Shown here: one piece after another, positions 34,897 through 43,995 of the stretch | Layout of the letters: each line of letters opens with the position of its first letter | How positions within the stretch are numbered: the first letter of the stretch is position 1 | From: Acrasis kona | Taxonomy: Eukaryota; Heterolobosea; Eutetramitea; Acrasida; Acrasidae | Length of the DNA: 64,000 nucleotides | Direction: 5' to 3' | NCBI GenBank assembly: GCA_026419775.2 | Contig: JAOPGA020001235.1 | Coordinates: 62,001-126,000 of the forward strand | Notes under the pieces: model-generated | What the model was told of the DNA's origin: nothing | The model's database searches: none | The model's input: only the letters and a program-made list of their open reading frames with translations | Translations under genes and position numbers: made by a program

Positions 34897-35637
34897 ATGA
34901 GCAGTATCACCTTGTATTGGTCTTCCATTTCTCCTTATGCTTGTAGACCATCCATCTACTTGTATGAGAAGGGAATCGAATTCAAAAGCAACATTTTGGA
35001 CTTTACGAAGCAAGAGCAAAAGAGTGAAGAGTTTTTAAAAATTAATCCGAGAGGTAAAGTACCAGTGTTGTTGGATGAAGAGGATGGACAACCCATCACT
35101 ATTAGTGAATCTGCTGCCATCATGACTTATCTCGAGGACAAGTTTGGTCCCCTTGGTCCATCAATATCCAGCAGTCCAAGATTGAGAGCAAAAGTATTGA
35201 CAAGGGCATTCGAAATTGAAAATTACCTACTACCAATGGCGTATGGATTGTACACAGCATGGTTTGGACTCACTGAACAAGAAAAAGTGGACCTATCAGG
35301 ACAAAACGAAAAGGTGAAGGCTGCTGATGCCGCATATGATAATGTGATTGAGGAGCTGCAAAAGTATGATGAGTTGTTGAAGGATCAAGCATTGTACCTT
35401 GTTGGTAGTGAATTCTCGTTGGCAGATGTAATGTTATTACCTCTACTTCTCATGCTAGAGCACATTAAATTAGGTCTAAAAGCAGAGCCTCGTTTAGTAA
35501 ATTTAGTTGAGTACATTGAAGTCAATAAGAAGAGGCCTTCCATAAGACAAGGTGTTCCAGGTGTTTGGAATGGAGATGTCACCAGGTTTGACTTTTCTCC
35601 ATTCGTTGAAGCGCACAACAAAAGGAAAAGCAATTAA
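34897..35637 (+). CDS. Glutathione S-transferase
   Basis: Single exon, 246 aa from the ATG at 34897 (MSSITLYWSSISPYACRPSI); the open frame starts earlier, but this Met precedes the thioredoxin-fold strand as in other GSTs. The N-terminal domain has the catalytic-type Ser/Cys region SSISPYAC, the cis-Pro segment RGKVPVLLDEEDGQPITISE (ending in the glutathione-binding E-S pair), and a C-terminal all-helical domain with FSLADVMLLPLLLML, the conserved N-capping box of GSTs. The closest class is uncertain (theta/tau-like). It would conjugate glutathione to electrophiles or reduce peroxides in the cytosol. Confidence 0.92.
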   Translation: MSSITLYWSSISPYACRPSIYLYEKGIEFKSNILDFTKQEQKSEEFLKINPRGKVPVLLDEEDGQPITISESAAIMTYLEDKFGPLGPSISSSPRLRAKVLTRAFEIENYLLPMAYGLYTAWFGLTEQEKVDLSGQNEKVKAADAAYDNVIEELQKYDELLKDQALYLVGSEFSLADVMLLPLLLMLEHIKLGLKAEPRLVNLVEYIEVNKKRPSIRQGVPGVWNGDVTRFDFSPFVEAHNKRKSN

Positions 35638-35852
35638 AAGTTCAAATAAACTCCAATTGTTACTTTTAGGTTTGAAGTCGTTTCTTGACTTCTGTTTTCA
35701 AAATTGTGACTTTTTCGATAGATATTTGCGCTTTTAACATCATTTATTTTACCGTGCGAAAAAAACGAACAGAGTCTTGTCCTGACCCACTCCATTTTCC
35801 TTGTCCTTTTGATGATGGGTTAGGTCAACTGTGTTTTCACAAGTGAACAAAG

Positions 35853-37556
35853 ATGTCCAGTTGTTTTGTATGTGGGAACAGCAATGTACAGTACGATGTT
35901 GATGTGAGAGGATATGTATGCCAGAATTGTGGAACGGTGATAGACGACAGCGTAATCTCAGAAGACCTCGAATTTAACAGGGACAGCAGATGCCCAAATG
36001 GTATGATTGTCGATCAAATGACTGGTGAGAGAGGTGGTCTACTATTATCGAGGCCAGGCTCATCAGCACCAATCTACCCTCGCCATTTTTCAATCATACA
36101 AGATACAAATCACCAGCGCGATAGGCGAGCCTTAGCTGCAAATAGAAAGCTCGACGAAAATGTTAGAATTATGGTACATAGTCTACAACTACCATCCCAT
36201 TTATACACAAGCATAAGAGGCATGACAATACAAGCGGTTGGACCTCAAGACATCACAAAATTAAAAAAAGTAAACACAACAATAGCCGTTTGCACGTACA
36301 TTGTGTGCAGACAGAATAACCACCCTGTACAATTAATGGATGTTGCCGACTTTATAAGCATGGACGTGTTTAAATTAGGTGCACAGTACAAGAAAGTTTG
36401 CTCGAAAATCAACATTAAACTCGATGTACAAGACCCTGCAATCCTTTCCGAGAAGGTCATAACAGTACTCGAATCCGAATTGAAGTTGACCGACCCAATC
36501 GAAAAGATGACATTAATGAAAAAAGTAACAAGATTAATACATGTCGCTTGCAGGGAATGGCTGAACACCGGTCGAAAACCAATCTCCATGGTCGCAGCAG
36601 CAGTCAAGATTGTAGTAAGCAGCAGAAACATTAACTTGAACATTGAACACATGGCCAACAAAATCGGAACAGGATCACTTTCAATTAGAGATCGACATCG
36701 TGAGATGATGAACATGATAATAAAGTTGGCATCTCCTCTACCTTGGTCAAAAGACATCAACAAGAGAACATTACCCAGATACTTGCCGTTCATTTTGGAG
36801 TATATCGAATCTCTAAGGGAATTGCACAGAGCGCCTTGTCAGTTTCAAAAAGAGGATTTGAGGTTGAGCGATGAAGACGAAGACCTACTTTTACAAATGC
36901 CGTCGACGCCGATGAGCGAGACGAGTACTTATACTCCTTCTCCCATGTCCTCTCAATTGTACTCTACTCCTACAGATTGTGCATTGACTGCTAGTGATGA
37001 AGTCGTTACAACGCCCACAAGTCAACCCACAAATCTTCCAATACAAAAAACAACAGAGCCGCACCCAGGTCCAATTTACGTATCAAGAAAACGCACAACA
37101 AGAGGATCTCAACAAAAAGATGTTCAAATGGTAATGAGCGTTATCAAAGATGTGGTGCCGCCTTCTTACGTTCGGTCGCAGTTAGATCGTCAAAGCCGCC
37201 AAAATAAAATACAAAGAGCCAAACGGCGAATCCTTAACATGACAGCATGTGATGTGACTGTTAGTGATGCGGACGTTGTTCTCGACGAACAAGATCGTGC
37301 TATTGAAAAGTTATTACTAGCCGGTATCGACGAACACGCCATAGAAGACGGATATTATCATGTCCCCATTGAAATACAAAACAAAGAATCACTAGACAAG
37401 GAATATTTGGACGAACAAGATATGGACGACGAAGAGTTACAACAATACACGAAAACAAATGCACAAGTAGAACTAGAGTTGAGAGCTGAATTAGGTGATG
37501 ATATAGATGGAGAAATATCTAGAAAGAGAGTGTTAAAAAAGCAAAGGTTTAATTAA
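35853..37556 (+). CDS. TFIIB/BRF-family transcription factor (BRF1-like)
   Basis: Single exon, 567 aa. The N-terminal zinc ribbon is CFVCGNSN ... CQNCGT (C-x2-C-x15-C-x2-C). Two cyclin-fold repeats follow (VNTTIAVCTYIVCRQNNHPV, and ACREWLNTGRKPISMVAAAV). The segment LMDVADFISMDVFKLGAQYK resembles [20 protein letters not shown] of BRF1, and W-x-TGR-x-P resembles W-x-HTGRRP of BRF1, favouring the RNA polymerase III factor TFIIIB subunit over TFIIB. The C-terminal ~230 residues are acidic and low-complexity, ending with a basic RKRVLKKQRF; the classical BRF homology block is not obvious there. BRF1 would recruit TBP and Pol III to tRNA and 5S genes. Family sure, paralogue less so. Confidence 0.78.
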   Translation: MSSCFVCGNSNVQYDVDVRGYVCQNCGTVIDDSVISEDLEFNRDSRCPNGMIVDQMTGERGGLLLSRPGSSAPIYPRHFSIIQDTNHQRDRRALAANRKLDENVRIMVHSLQLPSHLYTSIRGMTIQAVGPQDITKLKKVNTTIAVCTYIVCRQNNHPVQLMDVADFISMDVFKLGAQYKKVCSKINIKLDVQDPAILSEKVITVLESELKLTDPIEKMTLMKKVTRLIHVACREWLNTGRKPISMVAAAVKIVVSSRNINLNIEHMANKIGTGSLSIRDRHREMMNMIIKLASPLPWSKDINKRTLPRYLPFILEYIESLRELHRAPCQFQKEDLRLSDEDEDLLLQMPSTPMSETSTYTPSPMSSQLYSTPTDCALTASDEVVTTPTSQPTNLPIQKTTEPHPGPIYVSRKRTTRGSQQKDVQMVMSVIKDVVPPSYVRSQLDRQSRQNKIQRAKRRILNMTACDVTVSDADVVLDEQDRAIEKLLLAGIDEHAIEDGYYHVPIEIQNKESLDKEYLDEQDMDDEELQQYTKTNAQVELELRAELGDDIDGEISRKRVLKKQRFN

Positions 37557-37603
37557 ATGTTTTGTATACTCATAATCGCTCTTTTTGTTAACTATTTTGT
37601 CAA

Positions 37604-38365
37604 ATGTCATCCGCTTCATTCTTCACCTTGAGCAGTGGACTAAAGGACAGGCTTCAAAAAGTTTGCGATGAGTACACCTTTATGGATAAGGATATTACCG
37701 AGAAGATGAGCGTAACATTTGTTGGCTTGAAGAGCACGTGGAAGACTGGAATTTTGCACACACTTACAACTGGAAAAGAACCTGCAAATGTGTCAGAAGT
37801 CCCCATCAGAGCAGCACAATCATATAATTTGCAATTGTCAGAGGACCATAAAGTTGAATTTGAGGTGAGGGATATGGATGACGACAAGTCAGGCGAAGCG
37901 GTTAGAATGAGAAAGGATGCATACTCTCGATCCACAGGTTATGTTCTATGCTTCAATTCACATTTGGAGGAGACTTTTGCAGAATTAGAAAAGTACTTTG
38001 TGATGGAAATTAAAAAAAGTAAGATTGAAAAGAAAAACAACAGCAAGTCAGACATTGCTCCCTTCGTTTTGTTGTCTATAGACTACCAGCCTAATGGTGC
38101 CAAAGTTATCCGCGGTGATCAAGTCGCAGACACCAGAATCGTACATTTAGCAAACACTTTGGGTAAAGAGGTCGCATTAGTCACAATTCCATCTGGTACA
38201 AGCAGTAAAGATATGTGTGATGTGTTGGATAAGATTTTAAGAATGATTTATCATGCTGGTGGTGGGTTTGCGACACCTGCATTGGACAAAGAATTTATAA
38301 ATTCATGTAAAGTATATGAACCCAGGAACCAAAAGCCTAAAGAAAAATCATGCATACTTCAATAA
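37604..38365 (+). CDS. Degenerate Ras-superfamily GTPase with CaaX box
   Basis: Single exon, 253 aa. The overall order is that of a small GTPase with a long N-terminal extension and a prenylation box CILQ at the end. The nucleotide motifs are eroded: the P-loop reads VGLKSTWKTGIL, with Trp where GxxxxGK(S/T) needs the last Gly; the switch II DxxG is only RDMDDDKSGE; NKxD is IDYQPNG. Ras-like helices and strands remain (AYSRSTGYVLCFNSHLEETF matches the usual YxxxAxGxxxVFD segment). It is therefore probably a pseudo-GTPase that binds membrane through farnesyl or geranylgeranyl (Gln at the last position favours farnesyl) and acts as a scaffold. Loss of binding is inferred from motifs. Confidence 0.75.
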   Translation: MSSASFFTLSSGLKDRLQKVCDEYTFMDKDITEKMSVTFVGLKSTWKTGILHTLTTGKEPANVSEVPIRAAQSYNLQLSEDHKVEFEVRDMDDDKSGEAVRMRKDAYSRSTGYVLCFNSHLEETFAELEKYFVMEIKKSKIEKKNNSKSDIAPFVLLSIDYQPNGAKVIRGDQVADTRIVHLANTLGKEVALVTIPSGTSSKDMCDVLDKILRMIYHAGGGFATPALDKEFINSCKVYEPRNQKPKEKSCILQ

Positions 38366-38537
38366 ATGATTATAATGCCTTACTGTATTTGTGATGACAT
38401 ACTTTTACGTGTATTGTTGAATATTCCTTTTCTTCGGCGTTGTGTTTCTCAAGAGTTGTAACAGCTTATTTGCCCTTTTCAAGAATATCCTGGTTGACCT
38501 TTATCAAACGTACACCGTCAATTTTGCTCCGGAGACA

Positions 38538-39992
38538 ATGTCTACTTCACCGTCATACAGCTACGTTAACACCAGAGGCTATAGCGACGACAACGGTTAC
38601 GATGATTCCAACGAAAAAATCCCAAGCGTGAATTGGCAACCATATCAAGAGATGAACGTGCTCACACCTCTTGAGAAGATGAGAATGGATGCGCTAAACA
38701 AGACCAAGGATGTTGAAAAAATCACGCAAACAGTTATCGAGGTACAACTAGTTTGGTCAATGGTTTTTTATTTTTGTAGAACGCTAGAGAATACGTAGAG
38801 CTTTTAATCAAGCTTCTATACTCCATTCACCAAGATGTCACCCTAAAATACGTTCTTCAGTTAATTGATTTATTATTCGACAGTACGTGCTTACAGCAGT
38901 GTCATACTTACTTTAATCAGACTCACCAAAGTTCTTGAGAGAATTCCACCAAGCAAGAAATGACAACCCATACACACCATTTTTACGTTTGTTAACAAAA
39001 ACCGACGTTTACATGGTCGAGAAATGCGTAAAATCTTTAACTGCGTTGTTCAGCCAAGATGTTGAGATCCACACCCAAGAGCTTGGAGCCTTCCTTGAGG
39101 TCATCACAAACCAATTGGAACAAGGTGATAAGGACGAGAGGCGCGCAAAAATGTGCGTGCACGCATTAATGGTCCTGTTGAGAAAGGACGAATGTAGGAC
39201 TCTATTCTATACTGCAAGAGGAGTCCCTCCATTAATCAGCTTGTTAAAGTACTACTCAGGCGACGCTCAAATGCTCTACGAAACCATTTTCTGCATCTGG
39301 CTGTTGAGTTTCAACAAGGTATGTGTTTTTGACGTTTTCATTCATCATTCCAACAATAGAACTCTGTCGAACACGTGAGAGGAGAAAACTTGAGCGCAAA
39401 GATCCACGAAGTTCTCAAGACTCAACAAAAAGAAAAGGTCATCAGAGTCAGCTTGTCGACAATCAAAAACCTCATCAAGAACAATATTAAATTCATCAAC
39501 GACCTCATCAACGTGAGCGTGCCAAGAACACTTTTGAACTTGCAAAAGAGAAACTTTGAGGATAAAGACATTTTGGACGACTTGAAGGTTTTGATCGACT
39601 TGATGGAAGTTCACATTGATGAGATGAGCAGTTTTGATGAATATCGTCAGGAAGCATTATCAGGTCATTTGGAATGGTCTCCCGTTCACACAAGCGAAAA
39701 GTTCTGGAAAGAAAACTTGAACAAGTTCGAACAAAATAACTTTTACATTCTTAGAGAGTTGATTAAATGTTTGGACAGCGAAGTACCACAGACGAAAGCT
39801 ATTGCTTGTCATGACTTGGGTCAGTTTGTGAGATATTACCCACGCGGAAAGAAGTTGATTGAAGATTTGGGAGCCAAGGTGAAGATTATCGAGTTGATGG
39901 AATATGGAAATGATGAGGTCAGGAAACATGCCTTACTGTGCACTCAAAAGATCATGATCCAAAACTGGGAAATGCTCAATATTGGAGTATAA
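38538..39992 (+). CDS. VMA13: V-type ATPase subunit H
   Basis: Four exons (38538-38741, 38780-38882, 38921-39318, 39360-39992; introns 38, 38 and 41 nt) give 445 aa. Subunit H is the armadillo-repeat regulator of the V1 sector that couples V1 to Vo and silences free V1. Conserved parts: QARNDNPYTPFLRLLTKTD, RGVPPLISLLKYYSGDAQML, FWKENLNKFEQNNFYILREL (the family signature region), AIACHDLGQFVRYYPRGKKL and KHALLCTQKIMIQNWEML. Start at MSTSPSYSYV because the upstream open frame lies across likely 5' UTR. All splices restore the family sequence. Acts on vacuole, endosome and contractile vacuole membranes. Confidence 0.95.
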
Positions 39993-40110
39993 AAATGTTT
40001 TTTATCAATTAAAGTATACTTTTTGTATTTGCTTGTTCGTGTGTCTTTCTCTTCATGAGCGTCACACAATTTTTATTACAATAAATTAGTCAACGATCGA
40101 ACGAACATCA

Positions 40111-41287
40111 ATGAGACAAGTTCTTGGCTTGATCATGATGTTTTATGTATGTAAAGCAACGGTTCAGGATTGTTCTTATTCGTCTCCCTCGAATCGCATC
40201 TATCAAGCCTCATCTCTGAAGATTGGCTTCGTTTAATGTAGAGTGGTTGTTCGATGGTATTGACGATCCTTTATCACCGTGGAGAACAAGTGGGGAGGCA
40301 GGATCACATTTAAATGAAATCGCGGACGTCATTCGTAAGGTGAACGCCACAATCCTGAACATTGTTGAAGTAGAAGATTGTGCAATGATGAAATTATTGA
40401 ATGAAAAGTTACAAGATATGGATTACTATCCTTATCTTATATCGGGAACAGATACTTACACAAGACAAAATGTTGGTTTGCTTTCGCGGATACCACCAAC
40501 TAATCACACAATACTTGGCTCTGCTTCTTTGAAACGAACTGATCTGAGAAAAAACCATCCCTTACAATACAGCAAATGCCAGTTCAAAAGTAATAAAAAT
40601 CAATCCACATCTGTTAGTAAGAATTACTACACATATATGGAAGTGCCCTTGGTTGATACTACTATTTTACCTTTGTTATTGTTCGGCATCCACCTAAAAG
40701 CAAAACCAACACATCCCAAGTCTTGTTCTCAAAGAGAAGCACAAGCCTTGATAATCAGGGATCATCTCCGTTCTCTGGTCGCCCAATATAATTCTTCAAA
40801 TCCTTCAGTTCCATTAAGTGTTGTTCTTCTTGGTGACTTTAATGATTTCGATGATTCAATATCTGACTTTTCTAATAATAAACCATCCAGTTCTGTTTTT
40901 GATATCCTCCGAGATTTTGGTGTACTTGATATGGTCAATGTGATGGGTGCAGTTCCAAAGAACAAATTATACAGTCATTGGTGGGACAGAAATCAGAACA
41001 ACGTAGTTGATTTTGGTGAATTGAGTTTATTGGACCACATCATGGTGTCTAGAAATCTGATCCCCTTCATTGATCAAGTCATTATTCATCATGATGACAG
41101 TGGCATCAATAGAATTTCTGATCATTGGCCGATTAGTGTGACATTCAATTTTGACGGTGCTAATTTTGAGCAATCAATTTTTGGTAAAGATTCAATTGCA
41201 TCGACTTCACTCGACAACGTGGTCTTGGTGACTTTGTGTGTTGTTGCTGTTGGTTTCTTGATAGGTATAAAATTAGTGTATAAATGA
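40111..41287 (+). CDS. Secreted/membrane-anchored EEP-family nuclease or phosphatase, frame problem near start
   Basis: Endonuclease/exonuclease/phosphatase fold. Met-binding start SFNVEWLFDG, then NIVEVEDC (catalytic Glu), GDFNDFDD and the final SDHWPISVTF are the classical EEP motifs. A signal peptide starts at ATG 40111 (MRQVLGLIMMFYVCKATVQD), but this frame and the main frame meet near 40225 with one base too many; removing one G there would make it continuous. No GT..AG intron fixes the frame. It could be an assembly error, a real mutation, or an unknown intron. A C-terminal membrane helix (VVLVTLCVVAVGFLIGIKL) anchors the protein, so the enzyme would face the lumen or outside. Metal-dependent hydrolysis of DNA, RNA or phospho-lipid is expected; substrate unknown. 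Confidence 0.82.
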
Positions 41288-41466
41288 ATACAAGAAGCTT
41301 TGAAAGTACATTTATTATGTTGCTCTTTCTAATATGCAACTAATTTTATTCAATCATCCTTTTTGTGCCCTGTCTGGTAATAATAAACGATTTATCTTAC
41401 AATTCCACGAAAAGACCAAATAGCTAAGATTACACGCCGGGATCCTTTTCGGGACACCCAAACAAA

Positions 41467-43260
41467 ATGCTTGCCAATGTGCCCATCATTGATGACGAAG
41501 AGGACGTCGTTATCAATTTAGAAAGAAACTCGGATCCCACGTTACACATGCACAACAAGAATAGCATCATCATCAAAACATCTCTAAGTGAGGATGTGCT
41601 ATTTCGGCCGAGCGTAGATATAACTACCCAGTCTTTAAATATCGATGATGTTTATACCAACAAATCATCGACTCCAAAAAGAGCGGAACCAGAGGAGGTT
41701 TTCAAAGGCTTAACATTTCTCCAGCGCATTAGATTGAGCAAATCAAGACACAAGACAACTAGGGTGCCAGCTTTTGTACTATTCTTTTTCGAGAACTACT
41801 CAACCGCTACAGAGTTTATATGGAACGTGATTGAACAAGAACACTCGTTTGTCAAAACATTCACATTTTATTTAACATGAACAGGACGCTCATAGGAAGG
41901 ATTTATCAAATTGTAAACATGATGCTGACGCTCATCTCATTGGTCACATTTGCAGTAACAACTGAACCCTCCATTATAGACCCAACAGCATCAAACACTA
42001 ATTTATTAATTTCCTTCTTCTTTATTGAATGTTTTGCGGTTTGGTTTTATTTTGTTGATTACATGCTTCGGCTTGTGACTTGTACCAGTAGCTTGTATTA
42101 TAAACATTACGGAGCCATCTTTGGTAGACTTCGTTTTATATTCTCATTTGGTTCATTGTTAGATCTATCGACCACTGCACCTAGTTTTGTAGCCTTGATC
42201 TTGGTTTGTCAAAAGATTTACACATCAGGTATGTTGACTGGTCTTGGGAGAAAATGTTGATTTTTATTTAGGTTTCATTTCTGGTTCACATTACCAAGAC
42301 ACCGCCACATTGTCTATCTGGCGCGTAGTTCGGTTGGTTAGGATTTTTCGTCTAAGCGAATCGGTTGCGACCATTCGGACCATTGCTAAAGTTTTTTATA
42401 AAAGGAGTGCTGACTTGTTGACTGCGTTTCTTTTAATGTTCTTTATTGTAATTACTTGTAGCGTCGTATTATACTATACAGAGAAGGATGCACAACCTGA
42501 AAGTTTTAGTTCCGTGTTACAATCCATTTACTTTTCAATTATTTGTTTGTTCACGATAGGCTTTGGTGATGTGATACCCATCACACCTGCCGGTAAATTT
42601 GTGACTGTTGTTTTTGTTGTAATCGCTTTTGCAATGTTCAGCATACCTACTTCTATTTTTAATGCTGCTTTTCTGGATCAAATGAATGAACAAAGGCAAC
42701 AAGCTAAAAAAGCTCAAAAGCAAGTCCAAGAAAGGCACAAGGAAAGAAGAAGAAGGGAACTTGAGAAGTTACAAAAAAGAAAACAAGAGTTGAAGATGAT
42801 TATCAAAAAGAAATTGATTGAACAGGATTCTAATAAAATATCGTCACAAAATGTGTTGCAAGAAGTTGGTGATAAATCATCAGCGTGGGTCACAACTTTG
42901 GTAGGACTACAACAGCAGGCGAAAGCAGAGGAGGCCGAAGTGTCCCATCCTAATGCTGTTCTGTTCGATACAAGTAAATTGTCCAATCAAGAATATACTT
43001 CTCCTACACGTTTGAGAAGTACAGTATTGAATAGGCAGAATTCAGCTGGTGGAACCAATCCATCTGATGATTTAGATTCTTCTTTTGTACCCCAACCGAA
43101 AAGAATTATGAGATCCAGAACAATTGCCAGAACCAGTCCTCACACAGAGTCACCTCCAATATATCCACCGGCATCACCTACCATCTCAATCTCGTCGGGT
43201 CTTTGTACAAAATGTCCTCACTGTAACAAAAACATAACAATCAATATAAATACAAGTTGA
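41467..43260 (+). CDS. Voltage-gated potassium-channel-like protein
   Basis: Six-helix channel subunit. After a long cytosolic N-terminus (~110 aa), S1-S3 cover about 41,890-42,230. S4 has regularly spaced arginines (IWRVVRLVRIFRLSESVATI). The pore helix and filter read LFTIGFGDVIP, close to the K+ filter T-x-G-(Y/F)-G-D. S6 and a long charged coiled coil rich in Lys/Gln/Glu follow (~42,660-42,840), then a low-complexity tail ending in CTKCPHCNKN. An intron at 42229-42271 (43 nt) is clear. Another join is needed near 41827-41885: the only GT..AG choice (58 nt) leaves the frame off by one, so the first join is unresolved. Tetrameric membrane channel; gating by voltage is inferred from S4. Confidence 0.85.
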
Positions 43261-43274
43261 TCATTTTATTATAA

Positions 43275-43985
43275 TCACGTAGTGTGTTCATCATCTGAAT
43301 CCTGTTTAAAATCGCTTTTGCTATTATTTAAAGACACTTTTCCATCACTCGCAAATTTATTAATAATCACCATCGGACTAAACTGATGATGATTCTTTGC
43401 ACTTTGACTCTCCTTATCTATAATCTGGTGTGCATCCAGTTCGGAATATTCTCTTTGTAATTTACTCAACCTCCGCTTGATGGGCGAATTTACGGTCGAA
43501 TCCCATACAACAACCCTCGGAGATCCACCAAACATTTCGTCATCAGGTTCTGACTCTGCAGTGCGGTACATTAGATTCACGAGGAAATTTTCAACATCTT
43601 GTTGTAATTTAATTACAAAAGGTTTGGCGGCGTCAAAGCGTATCCAACCATCCTCAATGACGGAGACTTGTGCAGTGGACAGTGGCACTCTAAAAACAAC
43701 TTTTTCTCTCCTGGTCAACCGTCGCTTCTTCTTTACAATGATATCCTTGTCGTTCACATAAATGATGACCTCCCTACATGCATCTTTATCATCTATTTTT
43801 AACACTGCCTTAAAAGTATTGGCCTGTACGTCTGTTACTGGTGAATAAGTATTACAAGATGAACTTGAAGATGGTGTCCATGGAATGGCACCTGACGGAG
43901 ATGATGGAGATTGTGAAAATGTTGAGTTGGGTGAATGAGCACTTGTCCATCGTAATTGGTCTTGGCGTATTTTTAAATGGGCCAT
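43275..43985 (-). CDS. Uncharacterised Ser/Pro-rich protein with small beta domain
   Basis: Single exon, 236 aa. The N-terminal ~55 residues are Ser/Pro rich. Residues ~58-150 look like a compact beta/alpha domain (TFKAVLKIDDKDACREVIIY, then KKRRLTRREKVVFRVPLSTA and VIEDGWIRFDAAKPFVIKLQ), reminiscent of a PH-like fold but not identified. The C-terminus is charged. The start codon follows the stop codon of the LRR gene by only 10 nt on the same strand, and its stop is 14 bp from the channel gene's stop. A single joined gene through an unseen intron is possible. Confidence 0.6.
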   Translation of the reverse strand: MAHLKIRQDQLRWTSAHSPNSTFSQSPSSPSGAIPWTPSSSSSCNTYSPVTDVQANTFKAVLKIDDKDACREVIIYVNDKDIIVKKKRRLTRREKVVFRVPLSTAQVSVIEDGWIRFDAAKPFVIKLQQDVENFLVNLMYRTAESEPDDEMFGGSPRVVVWDSTVNSPIKRRLSKLQREYSELDAHQIIDKESQSAKNHHQFSPMVIINKFASDGKVSLNNSKSDFKQDSDDEHTT

Positions 43986-43995
43986 GGAGGTGATT

